The notes beneath the pieces are model-generated. The model was not told where the DNA came from. It searched no databases and saw nothing but the letters and a program-made list of their open reading frames with translations. From Paenibacillus silviterrae (lineage in GTDB: Bacteria; Bacillota; Bacilli; Paenibacillales; NBRC-103111): a DNA stretch of 64,000 nt. Of the stretch, positions 17,185-26,117 are shown piece by piece. Within the stretch, counting starts at the first letter, position 1. Every line of letters starts with the position of its first letter. The DNA is taken from contig NZ_JASKUT010000001.1 of NCBI RefSeq assembly GCF_030167925.1, forward strand, positions 1,240,001 through 1,304,000, given 5' to 3'. Made by a program: the position numbers and the translations under genes.

Positions 17185-18234
17185 TTGGCAGATCGGCGCG
17201 CAGCACTTGAAAATGCCCTCCGTCAAATTGAGAAGCAATTTGGCAAAGGGTCGATTATGAAGCTGGGTGAATCCACCCACATGCAGGTAGAAACGATTCC
17301 TAGCGGATCTCTAGCATTGGATATCGCACTCGGTATCGGCGGCTTTCCGCGGGGTAGAATTATAGAGGTCTACGGTCCGGAATCCTCCGGTAAGACTACC
17401 GTAGCGCTCCATGCGATCGCTGAGGTACAGAAGGTTGGCGGAACAGCAGCGTTCATCGATGCAGAGCACGCATTGGATCCGCTGTATGCCAGCAAGCTTG
17501 GTATTAACATCGACGATCTGCTGCTGTCCCAGCCGGACACGGGCGAACAGGCGTTGGAGATTGCAGAAGCACTTGTTCGCAGTGGTGCAGTTGATATTAT
17601 CGTCATTGACTCCGTTGCGGCTCTAGTACCGAAGGCTGAGATTGAAGGCGAGATGGGAGATTCACACGTGGGTCTGCAGGCGCGGCTGATGTCTCAAGCG
17701 CTTCGTAAGCTCTCCGGTGCGATTAACAAGTCGAAGACGATTGCGATCTTTATTAACCAGCTTCGTGAGAAGGTAGGCGTCATGTTCGGTAACCCGGAGA
17801 CAACACCAGGCGGACGAGCTCTGAAGTTCTACTCTTCCGTACGTTTGGATGTACGCCGAGTCGAGACCATTAAGCAAGGCAACGATATGGTAGGTAACCG
17901 GACACGCATTAAGGTCGTAAAGAATAAGGTTGCTCCTCCGTTTAAGCAAGCGGATATCGATATTATGTACGGGGAAGGGATTTCCAAGGAAGGAAGCATT
18001 ATCGATATCGGTACGGAGATGGATATCATTCAGAAGAGCGGCGCATGGTACTCCTTCAATAACGACCGCTTGGGACAAGGCCGTGAGAACTCCAAGCAGT
18101 TCCTGAAGGAAAACCCGCATGTTGCTGATGTAATCGAGAAGAAGATTCGCGATAATAGCAATTTGGTGGCTCCTGTCATGTCCAATCAGGATGATGAGGA
18201 TGAAGAAGAAGAATTGGCATTGCTCGGTGAATAG
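17185..18234 (+). CDS. recA: Recombinase RecA
   Basis: 349 aa from TTG 17185, with GAAGGAAGTGAG 8 bases upstream; this gives the canonical start [20 protein letters not shown]. The frame is open to 17104, but that part holds the promoter and LexA box. Walker A is G64-T72 (GPESSGKTT). RecA forms filaments on single-stranded DNA, drives homologous recombination and triggers LexA self-cleavage. The C-terminus is acidic ([14 protein letters not shown]), as usual. recX follows after a hairpin. Confidence 0.98.
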   Translation: MADRRAALENALRQIEKQFGKGSIMKLGESTHMQVETIPSGSLALDIALGIGGFPRGRIIEVYGPESSGKTTVALHAIAEVQKVGGTAAFIDAEHALDPLYASKLGINIDDLLLSQPDTGEQALEIAEALVRSGAVDIIVIDSVAALVPKAEIEGEMGDSHVGLQARLMSQALRKLSGAINKSKTIAIFINQLREKVGVMFGNPETTPGGRALKFYSSVRLDVRRVETIKQGNDMVGNRTRIKVVKNKVAPPFKQADIDIMYGEGISKEGSIIDIGTEMDIIQKSGAWYSFNNDRLGQGRENSKQFLKENPHVADVIEKKIRDNSNLVAPVMSNQDDEDEEEELALLGE

Positions 18235-18245
18235 GGATTAGGAGG

Positions 18246-18276
18246 AAAGGCACCTGTTGCAGGGTGCCTTTCCTTG
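18246..18276 (+). terminator. Hairpin terminator between recA and recX
   Basis: AAAGGCACC (18246-18254) pairs with GGTGCCTTT (18263-18271), followed by CCTTGTTT. The U-tract is interrupted, so read-through into recX is likely. Confidence 0.6.
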
Positions 18277-18332
18277 TTTAAGTTCACCTAAGAATTGCGG
18301 GGCCAGTTTTCTAAGGAAGGAGGGCATGTCCC

Positions 18333-19025
18333 ATGTCTGAGCCAGTGTTACCTTCAGGGATCATTACCAAGGTAGAACGGCAAGCACGAGCACAGAACCG
18401 ATATAACCTGTACATAAACGATCAATATGCCTTCTCCGTACATGAGGATGTCCTGATCAAATATCGCCTGTTTAAGGGCGAAGAAATCGAGAAGGAGCAG
18501 TATGAAGCGATAGTGCTCGAGGAGGAGCGGCAGAAGGCTTATCTGAATGCCGTTCGCCTATTATCCAGCCGCCTGCGGACAGAGCATGAAATCAAAACCC
18601 GGTTGAAGCTGAAGAGCTTCTCGGAAGAAATTGTTCAAGAAACCGTGGAGCGGCTGAAAACGGAAGGGTACCTCAACGATACGATGTTCGCCGATCAGCT
18701 GACCCGTCAGCGGCTCCATTCCCAAAAGAAGGGAAGGCATTTTATCAAGCAGGAGCTGCAGCAGAAGGGTGTCAGCAAGGAGCGGATCCAGACGGCGATC
18801 AGCCAGGTGGACGAAGAAACCGAATTTCAAATGGCTTATGAGCTGGCGAGCAAGAAGTATCGAAACGAGTTGAAAAGTGAGGATCCGCTGAAAACAAGAC
18901 GGAAAATTGCCGGGTTTCTTGCTCGAAGGGGCTATCCGGGAGGAGTCGTAACCAGGGTGCTTCGTCAGCTGCCGATTGAGGCGGCAGGCGAGGAAGAAGA
19001 GTGGACGGAATGGGATGAATCCTAG
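18333..19025 (+). CDS. recX: Regulatory protein RecX
   Basis: 230 aa RecX family protein, which binds RecA filaments and limits RecA activity. It is all-helical with three repeated three-helix units: LLSSRLRTEHEIKTRLKLKSF, TVERLKTEGYLNDTMFADQ-type, and a C-terminal KTRRKIAGFLARRGYPGGVV unit (longest quoted run is one motif each). The start ATG 18333 follows AAGGAGGG. Its place directly after recA is the usual one, with a leaky hairpin between them, so RecX is probably made by read-through at a lower level. Confidence 0.93.
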   Translation: MSEPVLPSGIITKVERQARAQNRYNLYINDQYAFSVHEDVLIKYRLFKGEEIEKEQYEAIVLEEERQKAYLNAVRLLSSRLRTEHEIKTRLKLKSFSEEIVQETVERLKTEGYLNDTMFADQLTRQRLHSQKKGRHFIKQELQQKGVSKERIQTAISQVDEETEFQMAYELASKKYRNELKSEDPLKTRRKIAGFLARRGYPGGVVTRVLRQLPIEAAGEEEEWTEWDES

Positions 19026-19043
19026 TGCCCATTCATGTTATTA

Positions 19044-19064
19044 ATGATTAATGGTATTAATCAT
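19044..19064 (+). repeat. Perfect AT-rich inverted repeat between recX and rny
   Basis: ATGATTAAT (19044-19052) and ATTAATCAT (19056-19064) are exact complements with a three-base loop. No T-run follows, so it is a weak terminator at best; it could be an operator or recX mRNA end structure. Confidence 0.5.
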
Positions 19065-19086
19065 ATGCAATCCCAGTGTATATAGC

Positions 19087-19116
19087 TTGACAAGATTCTT
19101 CGCCAAAAGCTAAAAT
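19087..19116 (+). promoter_or_regulatory. Sigma-A promoter for rny
   Basis: A perfect TTGACA (19087-19092), an 18-base spacer and TAAAAT (19111-19116) lie in the 255-base gap before rny, which would give a leader of about 160 bases. A second TATAAT at 19125-19130 has no -35. No gene was seen in the gap. Confidence 0.55.
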
Positions 19117-19280
19117 AATTATTGTATAATCATATTATACGAGGATCTTACTCCAGTTTATGGATAGGGTTCGCAAAGTAAAATCGCCAATTTTTACTTT
19201 TCTTAAGCGTATCAATCGGATTAAACAACCTAATTATCCCAAGCTTACCCCTTGGAGAAGGCAACGAGGAGGTGAACAGG

Positions 19281-20822
19281 ATGCACCCGATCTTTTGGAC
19301 CCTGATCGTTCTCGTTGTTGGTGTTTCTTGCTTAGGGATTGGTTATTTTATCCGCAAGTCCCTTGCAGAGGCGAAGATTTCTAGTGCTGAACAGGCTGCT
19401 GCCCTCATTCGCGAGAACGCGCTGAAGGAAGCAGAGGCACTGAAGAAGGAAACGGTTCTGGAGGCGAAAGATGAAATTCACAAGCTCAGAACCGAAGCTG
19501 AAAAAGACATTCGTGAACGTCGAAATGAAGTTCAACGACAAGAGAGACGATTGTTGCAAAAAGAGGAATCGCTGGATAAAAAATTAGAATCTCTCGAGAA
19601 AAAAGAAGAGCAGGTCGCCAACAAAGAGAAGCGTATCGAAGAAACGCAATCGCAAATTGATCAGATCTATAAGGATCAAGTTGCGGAGCTAGAACGAATT
19701 TCCGCTTTGACCATGGAGGATGCGAAGCAAATTATCCTCACGAATGTGGAGCAGGAGGTTCGCCACGAAACAGCTCAGCTCATCAAGGAAATCGAGCAGC
19801 AAGCGAAAGAGGAAGGCGACAAGAAGGCACGCGATATTATCACGCTTGCCATCCAACGTTGTGCAGCCGACCACGTAGCCGAAACAACGGTATCCGTTGT
19901 GGCGCTGCCTAACGAAGAAATGAAGGGCCGAATCATCGGTCGTGAAGGCCGCAACATCCGGGCCTTGGAGACACTTACGGGTATCGATCTGATCATCGAT
20001 GATACACCGGAGGCAGTCATCCTGTCCGGCTTCGATCCGATCCGTAGAGAAATCGCCCGTACTTCCCTCGAGAAATTGGTGGCGGACGGCCGAATTCATC
20101 CGGCTCGTATTGAGGAAATGGTGGAGAAATCCCGTAAGGAAGTGGACGAGCGGATCCGTGAATACGGTGAACAAGCTACGTTCGAAACCGGCGTTCATGG
20201 ACTGCATCCGGACCTGATCAAGATTTTGGGCCGTTTGAAATTCCGGACAAGCTACGGTCAGAACGTCCTGAAGCACTCCATGGAAGTTGCTTATTTAACC
20301 GGACTGATGGCAGGAGAGCTCGGGGAAGACGTGACATTGGCGAAGCGTGCCGGTCTCTTGCACGACATCGGAAAGGCGCTTGACCACGAGGTCGAAGGAT
20401 CTCACGTGGAAATCGGCGTAGAAATCGCGAAGAAGTATAAGGAGCATCCTGTTGTTATCAACAGTATCGCTTCCCACCACGGCGATGTCGAAGCTACGTC
20501 CGTGATCGCTATGCTGGTTGGCGCGGCGGACGCATTATCTGCTGCCAGACCTGGGGCACGTCGCGAGACACTCGAAACGTATATCAAGCGTCTGGAGAAG
20601 CTCGAAGAGATCTCCGAATCGTTTGATGGCGTAGAGAAGTCCTTCGCGATTCAAGCAGGGCGGGAAGTGCGCGTAATGGTTCAACCTGAGAAGGTGGACG
20701 ACACCGAAGCATTCCGCCTGGCACGTGACATTACGAAGAAGATCGAGAGTGAACTGGATTATCCGGGACATATTAAGGTCACTGTTATTCGTGAGACGCG
20801 TGCGGTAGAATACGCTAAATAA
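19281..20822 (+). CDS. rny: Ribonuclease Y
   Basis: 513 aa from ATG 19281 with GAGGAGGTGA upstream. It is a membrane-anchored endoribonuclease that starts bulk mRNA decay. Order: one N-terminal membrane span ([20 protein letters not shown]), a long charged coiled coil (~25-190), a KH RNA-binding domain around [15 protein letters not shown], an HD domain with catalytic H361-D362 ([10 protein letters not shown]), and a conserved C-terminal domain. Length is the usual one. It is followed by ymdB as in Bacillus. Confidence 0.97.
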   Translation: MHPIFWTLIVLVVGVSCLGIGYFIRKSLAEAKISSAEQAAALIRENALKEAEALKKETVLEAKDEIHKLRTEAEKDIRERRNEVQRQERRLLQKEESLDKKLESLEKKEEQVANKEKRIEETQSQIDQIYKDQVAELERISALTMEDAKQIILTNVEQEVRHETAQLIKEIEQQAKEEGDKKARDIITLAIQRCAADHVAETTVSVVALPNEEMKGRIIGREGRNIRALETLTGIDLIIDDTPEAVILSGFDPIRREIARTSLEKLVADGRIHPARIEEMVEKSRKEVDERIREYGEQATFETGVHGLHPDLIKILGRLKFRTSYGQNVLKHSMEVAYLTGLMAGELGEDVTLAKRAGLLHDIGKALDHEVEGSHVEIGVEIAKKYKEHPVVINSIASHHGDVEATSVIAMLVGAADALSAARPGARRETLETYIKRLEKLEEISESFDGVEKSFAIQAGREVRVMVQPEKVDDTEAFRLARDITKKIESELDYPGHIKVTVIRETRAVEYAK

Positions 20823-20839
20823 TTGCATAGACTACCTGA

Positions 20840-20870
20840 GAGAAGTGGCTGTGAAGCCACTTCTCTTATA
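20840..20870 (+). terminator. Hairpin after rny
   Basis: GAGAAGTGGCT (20840-20850) pairs perfectly with AGCCACTTCTC (20855-20865), followed by TTATATT. The stem is strong and the U-tract weak, so it may be a partial terminator before ymdB. Confidence 0.65.
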
Positions 20871-20915
20871 TTGTATAGAAGTTCCCGTCCCAGTTAACGT
20901 AAGGAGAGAAGCAGT

Positions 20916-21710
20916 ATGAAAATTTTATTTATCGGAGATATCGTAGGAGCAGTGGGTCGCAATGCATTGAAAATTTGCTTGCCAAAGCTCAAGCTGAAAT
21001 ATAATCCGCATTTTGTCATCGTGAACGGAGAGAACGCCGCTGCGGGCCGCGGCATCAATTCGAGTATTGTCAAAGAGTTTTTCGACATGGGCGTGCATGG
21101 AATTACTATGGGAAACCACACCTGGGATCAGAAGGAGATCTTTGATTTTATCGATCAAGAGGAGCGTCTCATCCGTCCCGCCAATTTTCCTAAGGGGACA
21201 CCTGGGAGAGGACATACGCTCGTCAAAGTGAAGGATCAGGAGCTTGCTCTAATTAATCTTCAGGGCCGCACCTTCCTGCCTCCTTCGGATTGTCCTTTTG
21301 AAAAGGCCGATGAGCTTGTGGAGCAGGTCAAGAAAAAAACGAAATACGTGCTTGTCGATTTTCATGCGGAGGCTACTTCGGAGAAGCTAGCCATGGGCTG
21401 GCATCTGGACGGACGTGTATCCATGGTCGTGGGCACACACACACATGTGCAGACTAACGATGCAAGGGTATTGCCGCATGGAACGGCTTACGTTACGGAT
21501 GTCGGTATGGTCGGGCCGATGGATGGCATTCTCGGCATGGAACGGACGGCGGTTCTCCATAAATTTAAGACGGGTCTGCCGGCTCGCTTTGTGGTGGATG
21601 AGGGGAAATGGCATTTCCACGCGGTGGTCGTTCATCTGGATCCCGCTACTGGATTAGCTAAAAAAATTGAACTCGTTCGAATGGATGAGGACCAAATGCT
21701 GTTTGAATAA
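20916..21710 (+). CDS. ymdB: YmdB family metallophosphoesterase
   Basis: 264 aa calcineurin-like phosphoesterase. Metal-binding blocks seen are GDIVG (residues 7-11), NGEN (~38-41), GNHTWD (~67-72) and the late HTHVQTND motif. B. subtilis YmdB hydrolyses 2',3'-cyclic nucleotides and affects biofilm and motility genes through RNase Y. It comes directly after rny here, matching that functional link. The ATG at 20916 has AAGGAGAG upstream. It is cytoplasmic and of normal length. Confidence 0.94.
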   Translation: MKILFIGDIVGAVGRNALKICLPKLKLKYNPHFVIVNGENAAAGRGINSSIVKEFFDMGVHGITMGNHTWDQKEIFDFIDQEERLIRPANFPKGTPGRGHTLVKVKDQELALINLQGRTFLPPSDCPFEKADELVEQVKKKTKYVLVDFHAEATSEKLAMGWHLDGRVSMVVGTHTHVQTNDARVLPHGTAYVTDVGMVGPMDGILGMERTAVLHKFKTGLPARFVVDEGKWHFHAVVVHLDPATGLAKKIELVRMDEDQMLFE

Positions 21711-21770
21711 ATAAAAGCCATCAATTGTCAGACTATTCAAAAATATTAGAAAATACCTTCTTTGGAATGA

Positions 21771-21796
21771 AGGAATTAACCGCAAATTCCTAGAAT
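21771..21796 (+). promoter_or_regulatory. Sigma-H-like promoter for spoVS
   Basis: AGGAATT (21771-21777), a 14-base gap and AGAAT (21792-21796) fit the sigma-H pattern (AGGAwwT ... rGAAT), with the spacing I recall for spoVG. It lies 47 bases before spoVS, which is a sigma-H gene in B. subtilis. Confidence 0.6.
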
Positions 21797-21842
21797 ATGA
21801 ATAGTACTGGAAGCTATCATCATTCCCGAGGAGGTACTTTTC

Positions 21843-22103
21843 ATGGAAGTATTAAAAGTGTCAGCAAAATCCAATCCAAACTCCGTAGCAGGCGCGTTGG
21901 CGGGGGTCTTGCGTGAACGCGGGGCAGCTGAGCTCCAGGCCATCGGAGCGGGCGCTCTGAATCAAGCAATCAAAGCAGTAGCCATTGCACGAGGATTTGT
22001 GGCTCCTAGCGGGGTTGATTTGATCTGCATACCAGCCTTTACGGATATTGTCATCGACGGGGAAGACCGGACGGCCATTAAGCTGATCGTGGAACCGAGA
22101 TAA
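21843..22103 (+). CDS. spoVS: Stage V sporulation protein S
   Basis: 86 aa, the fixed length of SpoVS, an Alba-like small protein that influences sporulation and septation in Bacillus. The sequence EVLKVSAKSNPNSVAGALAG opens the protein, and the conserved GAGALNQAIKAVAIARG motif lies in the middle. GAGGAGG precedes ATG 21843. Gene order rny-ymdB-spoVS is conserved. A sigma-H-like promoter upstream and a strong terminator downstream make it a single-gene unit. Confidence 0.97.
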   Translation: MEVLKVSAKSNPNSVAGALAGVLRERGAAELQAIGAGALNQAIKAVAIARGFVAPSGVDLICIPAFTDIVIDGEDRTAIKLIVEPR

Positions 22104-22147
22104 CCTGCAAACTGCTGTTAAAATCACATACGATATTTGCACCAGAC

Positions 22148-22178
22148 ACCTGTTTACTCCGTAGACAGGTTTTTTTTG
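22148..22178 (+). terminator. Rho-independent terminator after spoVS
   Basis: ACCTGTTTAC (22148-22157) pairs with GTAGACAGGT (22161-22170) with one G-U, followed by TTTTTTT. Confidence 0.9.
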
Positions 22179-22212
22179 GCTTTCATTTCGGATTCATGGG
22201 GAGGAATTCAGG

Positions 22213-23157
22213 ATGAAGATTATTGACGGCCATTGCGATGTGCTATATAAAATGTATGAAAACAGCGCGCTCAGCTTCTACGACCCGCGAACGACCGGAT
22301 TGGATGTTACTTACGAACGGATGTTGAAGTCCGGTGTAAAGGTGCAGTTTTTTGCGATCTATTTGCCGGAGAGAATAACGCAGCCGCATTTTGACCATTA
22401 CTTAGAGTATATAAGAATTTTTTATCAGAAAATTGTGCAGGACGAGCGCTTTATCGTCATAAGGACGCAAGCGGATTTGGACCGTGTGATGAATGGGGAT
22501 CGTTTAGGAGCCGTGCTTACATTGGAAGGCGCTGACGCACTCCATGGTAATTTGCTGCACACACAAATGCTCTATTATCTCGGCGTGCGAGCGATCGGAG
22601 TTACGTGGAACTATGCGAACTGGGCTGCGGATGGCGTTCTGGAGCCAAGGCAGGGCGGATTTACGAAGCGAGGAAAATCGTTTATTAAAGATTGCAACGA
22701 ATTGGGTATCCTATTGGATGTGTCCCATCTTTCCGTCAGGGCGTTTTGGGATTTGGCGGCAGCAAGCACGAAACCGTTCGTCGCCAGCCATTCCAATGCG
22801 CGTGCCGTATGTAATCATCCCCGAAATTTGGACGATGATCAGATCCGAGAAATGATAATGCGCGGCGGACGGATCGGACTGACATTTGTCCCATGGTTCG
22901 TTCAATCGGGCGGTATGGTGAAAAGCGAGGCGTTGTTGCGGCATATCGAGCATATTTGCGGATTGGGCGGTTCGCACTGCATTACGTTAGGATCGGACTT
23001 TGACGGAATTGATAAATGGTTAGTCGGTCTGGAGCATGCCGGCCAATACGGCGCTTTCGCGGAGCTGCTTAGCAAGCATTATAAGAATGAGGTGGTGGAG
23101 GGTATCCTTTGTGGAAACTGGTATCGTTTTTTACAAAGTCAGTTGCCTCTTCACTAA
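22213..23157 (+). CDS. M19 membrane-type (renal) dipeptidase
   Basis: 314 aa zinc dipeptidase of the amidohydrolase-fold M19 family, which cleaves dipeptides including some with D-residues. The metal ligands expected of the family are all visible: His7 and Asp9 (DGHCD), bridging Glu105 (TLEGADAL), His172 (DVSHLS) and His193 (ASHSNARA). It has no signal peptide, so it should be cytoplasmic. ATG 22213 has GGGGAGG upstream. The gene stands between spoVS and the korAB pair, an arrangement also known in other Bacilli. The real substrate is unknown. Confidence 0.88.
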   Translation: MKIIDGHCDVLYKMYENSALSFYDPRTTGLDVTYERMLKSGVKVQFFAIYLPERITQPHFDHYLEYIRIFYQKIVQDERFIVIRTQADLDRVMNGDRLGAVLTLEGADALHGNLLHTQMLYYLGVRAIGVTWNYANWAADGVLEPRQGGFTKRGKSFIKDCNELGILLDVSHLSVRAFWDLAAASTKPFVASHSNARAVCNHPRNLDDDQIREMIMRGGRIGLTFVPWFVQSGGMVKSEALLRHIEHICGLGGSHCITLGSDFDGIDKWLVGLEHAGQYGAFAELLSKHYKNEVVEGILCGNWYRFLQSQLPLH

Positions 23158-23208
23158 AAATTAACATCTGCATTAGAGATATAACAAACTTGTATTGATC
23201 TATTTTTG

Positions 23209-23339
23209 ATATGGATTTCATCTAAAAAAGCTATCCTTCAATTTCGTTGAAATCACTTGCTTTTTACCCCCATAAGGCATAAAATTTGTTTGACAACTGA
23301 AAGAAATTTTTTATATACACGTTTTTACCAAATCCATAT
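23209..23339 (+). repeat. 10-bp inverted repeat flanking the kor promoter
   Basis: ATATGGATTT (23209-23218) and AAATCCATAT (23330-23339) are exact reverse complements 111 bases apart, with the kor promoter between them. It could be a pair of operator half-sites for a looping regulator; in AT-rich DNA chance is also possible. Confidence 0.3.
23290..23318 (+). promoter_or_regulatory. Sigma-A promoter for korAB
   Basis: A perfect TTGACA (23290-23295) is followed after 16 bases by TATATA (23312-23317), or after 18 by TATACA. It lies in a 256-base AT-rich gap that holds no gene I can see. Confidence 0.6.
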
Positions 23340-23413
23340 ATTAAATTTCCTTCGGCAAAGATTTCTTTCTAGTGCATAGCGGTTTAGTGACGATCTCAAA
23401 GGAGTGGACAACG

Positions 23414-25165
23414 GTGATTAGCCAATTATCTTGGAAGGTTGGAGGACAACAAGGGGAAGGCGTGGAAAGTACAGACAAAATCTTTTCCACGGCGCTGACT
23501 CGTCTCGGGTACTATCTGTATGGATACCGTCATTTCTCCTCGCGGATTAAGGGTGGCCATACGAACAACAAGATCAGAATCAGCACGAAGCCGATTCGCT
23601 CAATTTCCGACGATCTGGATATCCTTGTAGCCTTCGACCAAGAAACAATCGATTTGAACGCACATGAGCTTCGTGATAACGGAGTTATCATTGCAGATGC
23701 GAAAGTAAATCCTGTTGTTCCAGAAGGTGTTAAGGCTCGTTTGTTTCCTGTTCCGATTACGGCGATTGCGGAAGAGCTCGGAACATCCTTATTCAAAAAC
23801 ATGGCTGCTTCCGGCGCATCCTGGGCACTGCTCGGCTTGCCGCTTGAAGTGTTTAATAAAGCAGTAGAAGAAGAATTCGGACGCAAGGGCGCTGCCGTCG
23901 TTGAGAAGAACATTGAAGCGGTTCGTAAGGCTGCTGAGTTCGTACTTGAGCTGACAGGCGGTCCGCTGCAGGAGTTCGCTCTGGAGCCTGCGGACGGTAG
24001 AACCAAGCTGTTCATGATCGGAAACGATGCAATCGGTCTGGGTGCTGTAGCCGCAGGCTGCCGTTTCATGCCTGCTTACCCGATTACGCCGGCTTCCGAG
24101 GTTATGGAATACCTGATCAAGACGCTGCCGAAATTCGGCGGTACTGTAATTCAAACGGAAGACGAGATCGCAGCGGTAACCATGGCGATCGGCGCTAACT
24201 TCGGCGGCGTTCGTACCTTGACGGCTTCCGCAGGTCCTGGTCTTTCCCTGATGATGGAAGCGATCGGCCTGGCCGGTATGACGGAAACTCCTGTCGTTAT
24301 CGTTGATACGCAGCGCGGCGGTCCAAGTACAGGTCTTCCGACGAAGCAAGAGCAATCCGACGTACTTGCCATGATCTACGGTACGCATGGTGAAATTCCT
24401 AAGATCGTTCTTTCCCCGTCCACGATTGAAGAGTGCTTCTATGATACGATCGAAGCGTTCAACCTGGCTGAGGAATACCAAGTGCCTGTTATTCTGCTGA
24501 CGGACCTGCAGCTTTCCTTGGGTAAGCAAACATCCGAACTGCTCGATTACAGCAAAATCGAAATCAAGCGCGGCAAGCTGCAGCAAGGCGAACTGCCGGC
24601 TCTGGAAGCTAACAAGCTGTTCAAGCGTTACGAGTTCACCAACGACGGTGTTTCTCCGCGTGTGGTACCAGGGCAAAAGAACGGTATTCACCATGTTACG
24701 GGCGTTGAGCACGACCAAGAAGGACGTCCTTCCGAAAGTCCGATCAACCGTAAGCGCATGATGGATAAGCGGATGGATAAGCTCAACCACGTGAAGGTAA
24801 CCAATGCCATTAAGGTTGATGCTCCGCATGAGCAACCGGATCTTCTGGTCATCGGCATGGGCTCCACTGGTGGTACGATTGACGAAGCTCGTCGCCGTTT
24901 GGCTAACGACGGCATCAAGTCGAACCATATTACCGTTCGTTTGCTGCATCCGTTCCCGGCTGCTGAGCTGAAGCCTTACCTTGAGAAGGCAAAGAAGGTC
25001 GTTGTTATTGAGAACAACGCTACCGGACAGCTTTCCAACCTGATCAAACTGAACGCGGGCTATGCAGACAAAATCCATAACCTGCTCAAATACGATGGTA
25101 ATCCTTTCTTGCCGGCTGAAATCACTAAATACTGTCAGGAGTTGAACCTTGTATGGCAACGTTAA
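23414..25165 (+). CDS. korA: 2-oxoacid:ferredoxin oxidoreductase, fused gamma-alpha subunit
   Basis: 583 aa from GTG 23414 with AAGGAG upstream (the frame is open to 23372). Residues 1-190 are the gamma (POR_N-type electron carrier partner) domain beginning ISQLSWKVGGQQGEGVES; from ~205 the alpha domain follows (GNDAIGLGAVAAG, AYPITPASEVMEYL, QTEDEIAAVTMAIGA). Together with KorB it oxidises a 2-oxoacid, probably 2-oxoglutarate, to the acyl-CoA while reducing ferredoxin. It overlaps korB by 13 bases. The substrate is assigned from the common annotation of this two-subunit type in Bacilli; pyruvate or branched-chain 2-oxoacids cannot be excluded. Confidence 0.92.
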   Translation: MISQLSWKVGGQQGEGVESTDKIFSTALTRLGYYLYGYRHFSSRIKGGHTNNKIRISTKPIRSISDDLDILVAFDQETIDLNAHELRDNGVIIADAKVNPVVPEGVKARLFPVPITAIAEELGTSLFKNMAASGASWALLGLPLEVFNKAVEEEFGRKGAAVVEKNIEAVRKAAEFVLELTGGPLQEFALEPADGRTKLFMIGNDAIGLGAVAAGCRFMPAYPITPASEVMEYLIKTLPKFGGTVIQTEDEIAAVTMAIGANFGGVRTLTASAGPGLSLMMEAIGLAGMTETPVVIVDTQRGGPSTGLPTKQEQSDVLAMIYGTHGEIPKIVLSPSTIEECFYDTIEAFNLAEEYQVPVILLTDLQLSLGKQTSELLDYSKIEIKRGKLQQGELPALEANKLFKRYEFTNDGVSPRVVPGQKNGIHHVTGVEHDQEGRPSESPINRKRMMDKRMDKLNHVKVTNAIKVDAPHEQPDLLVIGMGSTGGTIDEARRRLANDGIKSNHITVRLLHPFPAAELKPYLEKAKKVVVIENNATGQLSNLIKLNAGYADKIHNLLKYDGNPFLPAEITKYCQELNLVWQR

Positions 25166-26019
25166 AAGATTTCCGCAACAACATTAAGCCGAACTGGTGC
25201 CCTGGATGCGGAGACTTCTCCGTCCAGGCTGCCATTCAAAGAGCCGCAGCTAACGTTGGCCTTGAGCCTGAGCAGCTGGCTGTTGTATCCGGTATCGGAT
25301 GCTCCGGCCGGATCTCCGGTTATATTAATGCATATGGCTTCCACGGGGTACACGGACGTTCCCTGCCTATCGCCCAAGGCTTGAAAATGGCGAACCGCGA
25401 GCTGACCGTGCTTGCTGCAGGAGGAGATGGTGACGGCTTCGCGATCGGTATGGGTCATACGGTTCATGCGATCCGACGTAACATCGACATTACTTATATC
25501 GTAATGGATAACCAAATCTACGGCTTGACGAAGGGTCAAACCTCGCCGCGAAGCGCAGAAGGCTTTAAGACAAAGTCGACGCCATCCGGTTCGATTGAAT
25601 CCGCATTGTCTCCGCTTGAGGTAGCTCTAGCGGCAGGTGCGACTTTCATTGCCCAATCGTTCTCGAGCAACCTGAAGCAATTGACTTCTCTGATCGAGCA
25701 AGGCATGCAGCATAAGGGCTTCTCGTTTATCAACGTTTTCAGCCCATGCGTAACCTTCAACAAAGTCAACACGTACGAGTGGTTTAAAGAAAATATCGTA
25801 GATCTGGAAGAAACACCGGATTACGATCCGTCCAACCGCGTGATGGCCATGAACAAAATCATGGAAACCAACTCTTTGGTTACAGGTCTCATCTATCAAG
25901 ATAAGAGCAAAAAGAGCTACGAGGACATGGTTACAGGCTTTAAGGAAGAGGGCCTTGTGAAGGCGAACCTGAAGCTGAGCGAGCAAGAGTTTGATAAATT
26001 AGTGTCCGAATTTAAATAA
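25153..26019 (+). CDS. korB: 2-oxoacid:ferredoxin oxidoreductase beta subunit
   Basis: 288 aa thiamine-diphosphate-binding subunit. CPGCGDF at residues ~17-23 provides the CxxC of the iron-sulfur site, GIGCSGR follows, and the TPP/Mg motif starts with GGDGDGFAIG and ends near DNQIYGLTKGQ. ATG 25153 lies inside the 3' end of korA after CAGGAG, so the subunits are translationally coupled. It works with KorA. A strong terminator follows. Confidence 0.94.
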   Translation: MATLKDFRNNIKPNWCPGCGDFSVQAAIQRAAANVGLEPEQLAVVSGIGCSGRISGYINAYGFHGVHGRSLPIAQGLKMANRELTVLAAGGDGDGFAIGMGHTVHAIRRNIDITYIVMDNQIYGLTKGQTSPRSAEGFKTKSTPSGSIESALSPLEVALAAGATFIAQSFSSNLKQLTSLIEQGMQHKGFSFINVFSPCVTFNKVNTYEWFKENIVDLEETPDYDPSNRVMAMNKIMETNSLVTGLIYQDKSKKSYEDMVTGFKEEGLVKANLKLSEQEFDKLVSEFK

Positions 26020-26037
26020 TTGTATGAATATTGTAGA

Positions 26038-26066
26038 AGCATGCGGCTCGTCCGCATGCTTTTTTG
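26038..26066 (+). terminator. Rho-independent terminator after korB
   Basis: AGCATGCGG (26038-26046) pairs perfectly with CCGCATGCT (26052-26060), followed by TTTTT. Confidence 0.92.
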
Positions 26067-26117
26067 GTGCATACTGGGGTATACTGTTATCAGAATAGGA
26101 TAGGAGCGTGAATACAT

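Noticed and set aside
23789..25159. 456-codon open frame on the minus strand inside korA
   Set aside because: It mirrors the korA codons over nearly its full length, has no family resemblance and no ribosome-binding site. Long antisense frames are expected in strongly codon-biased genes.
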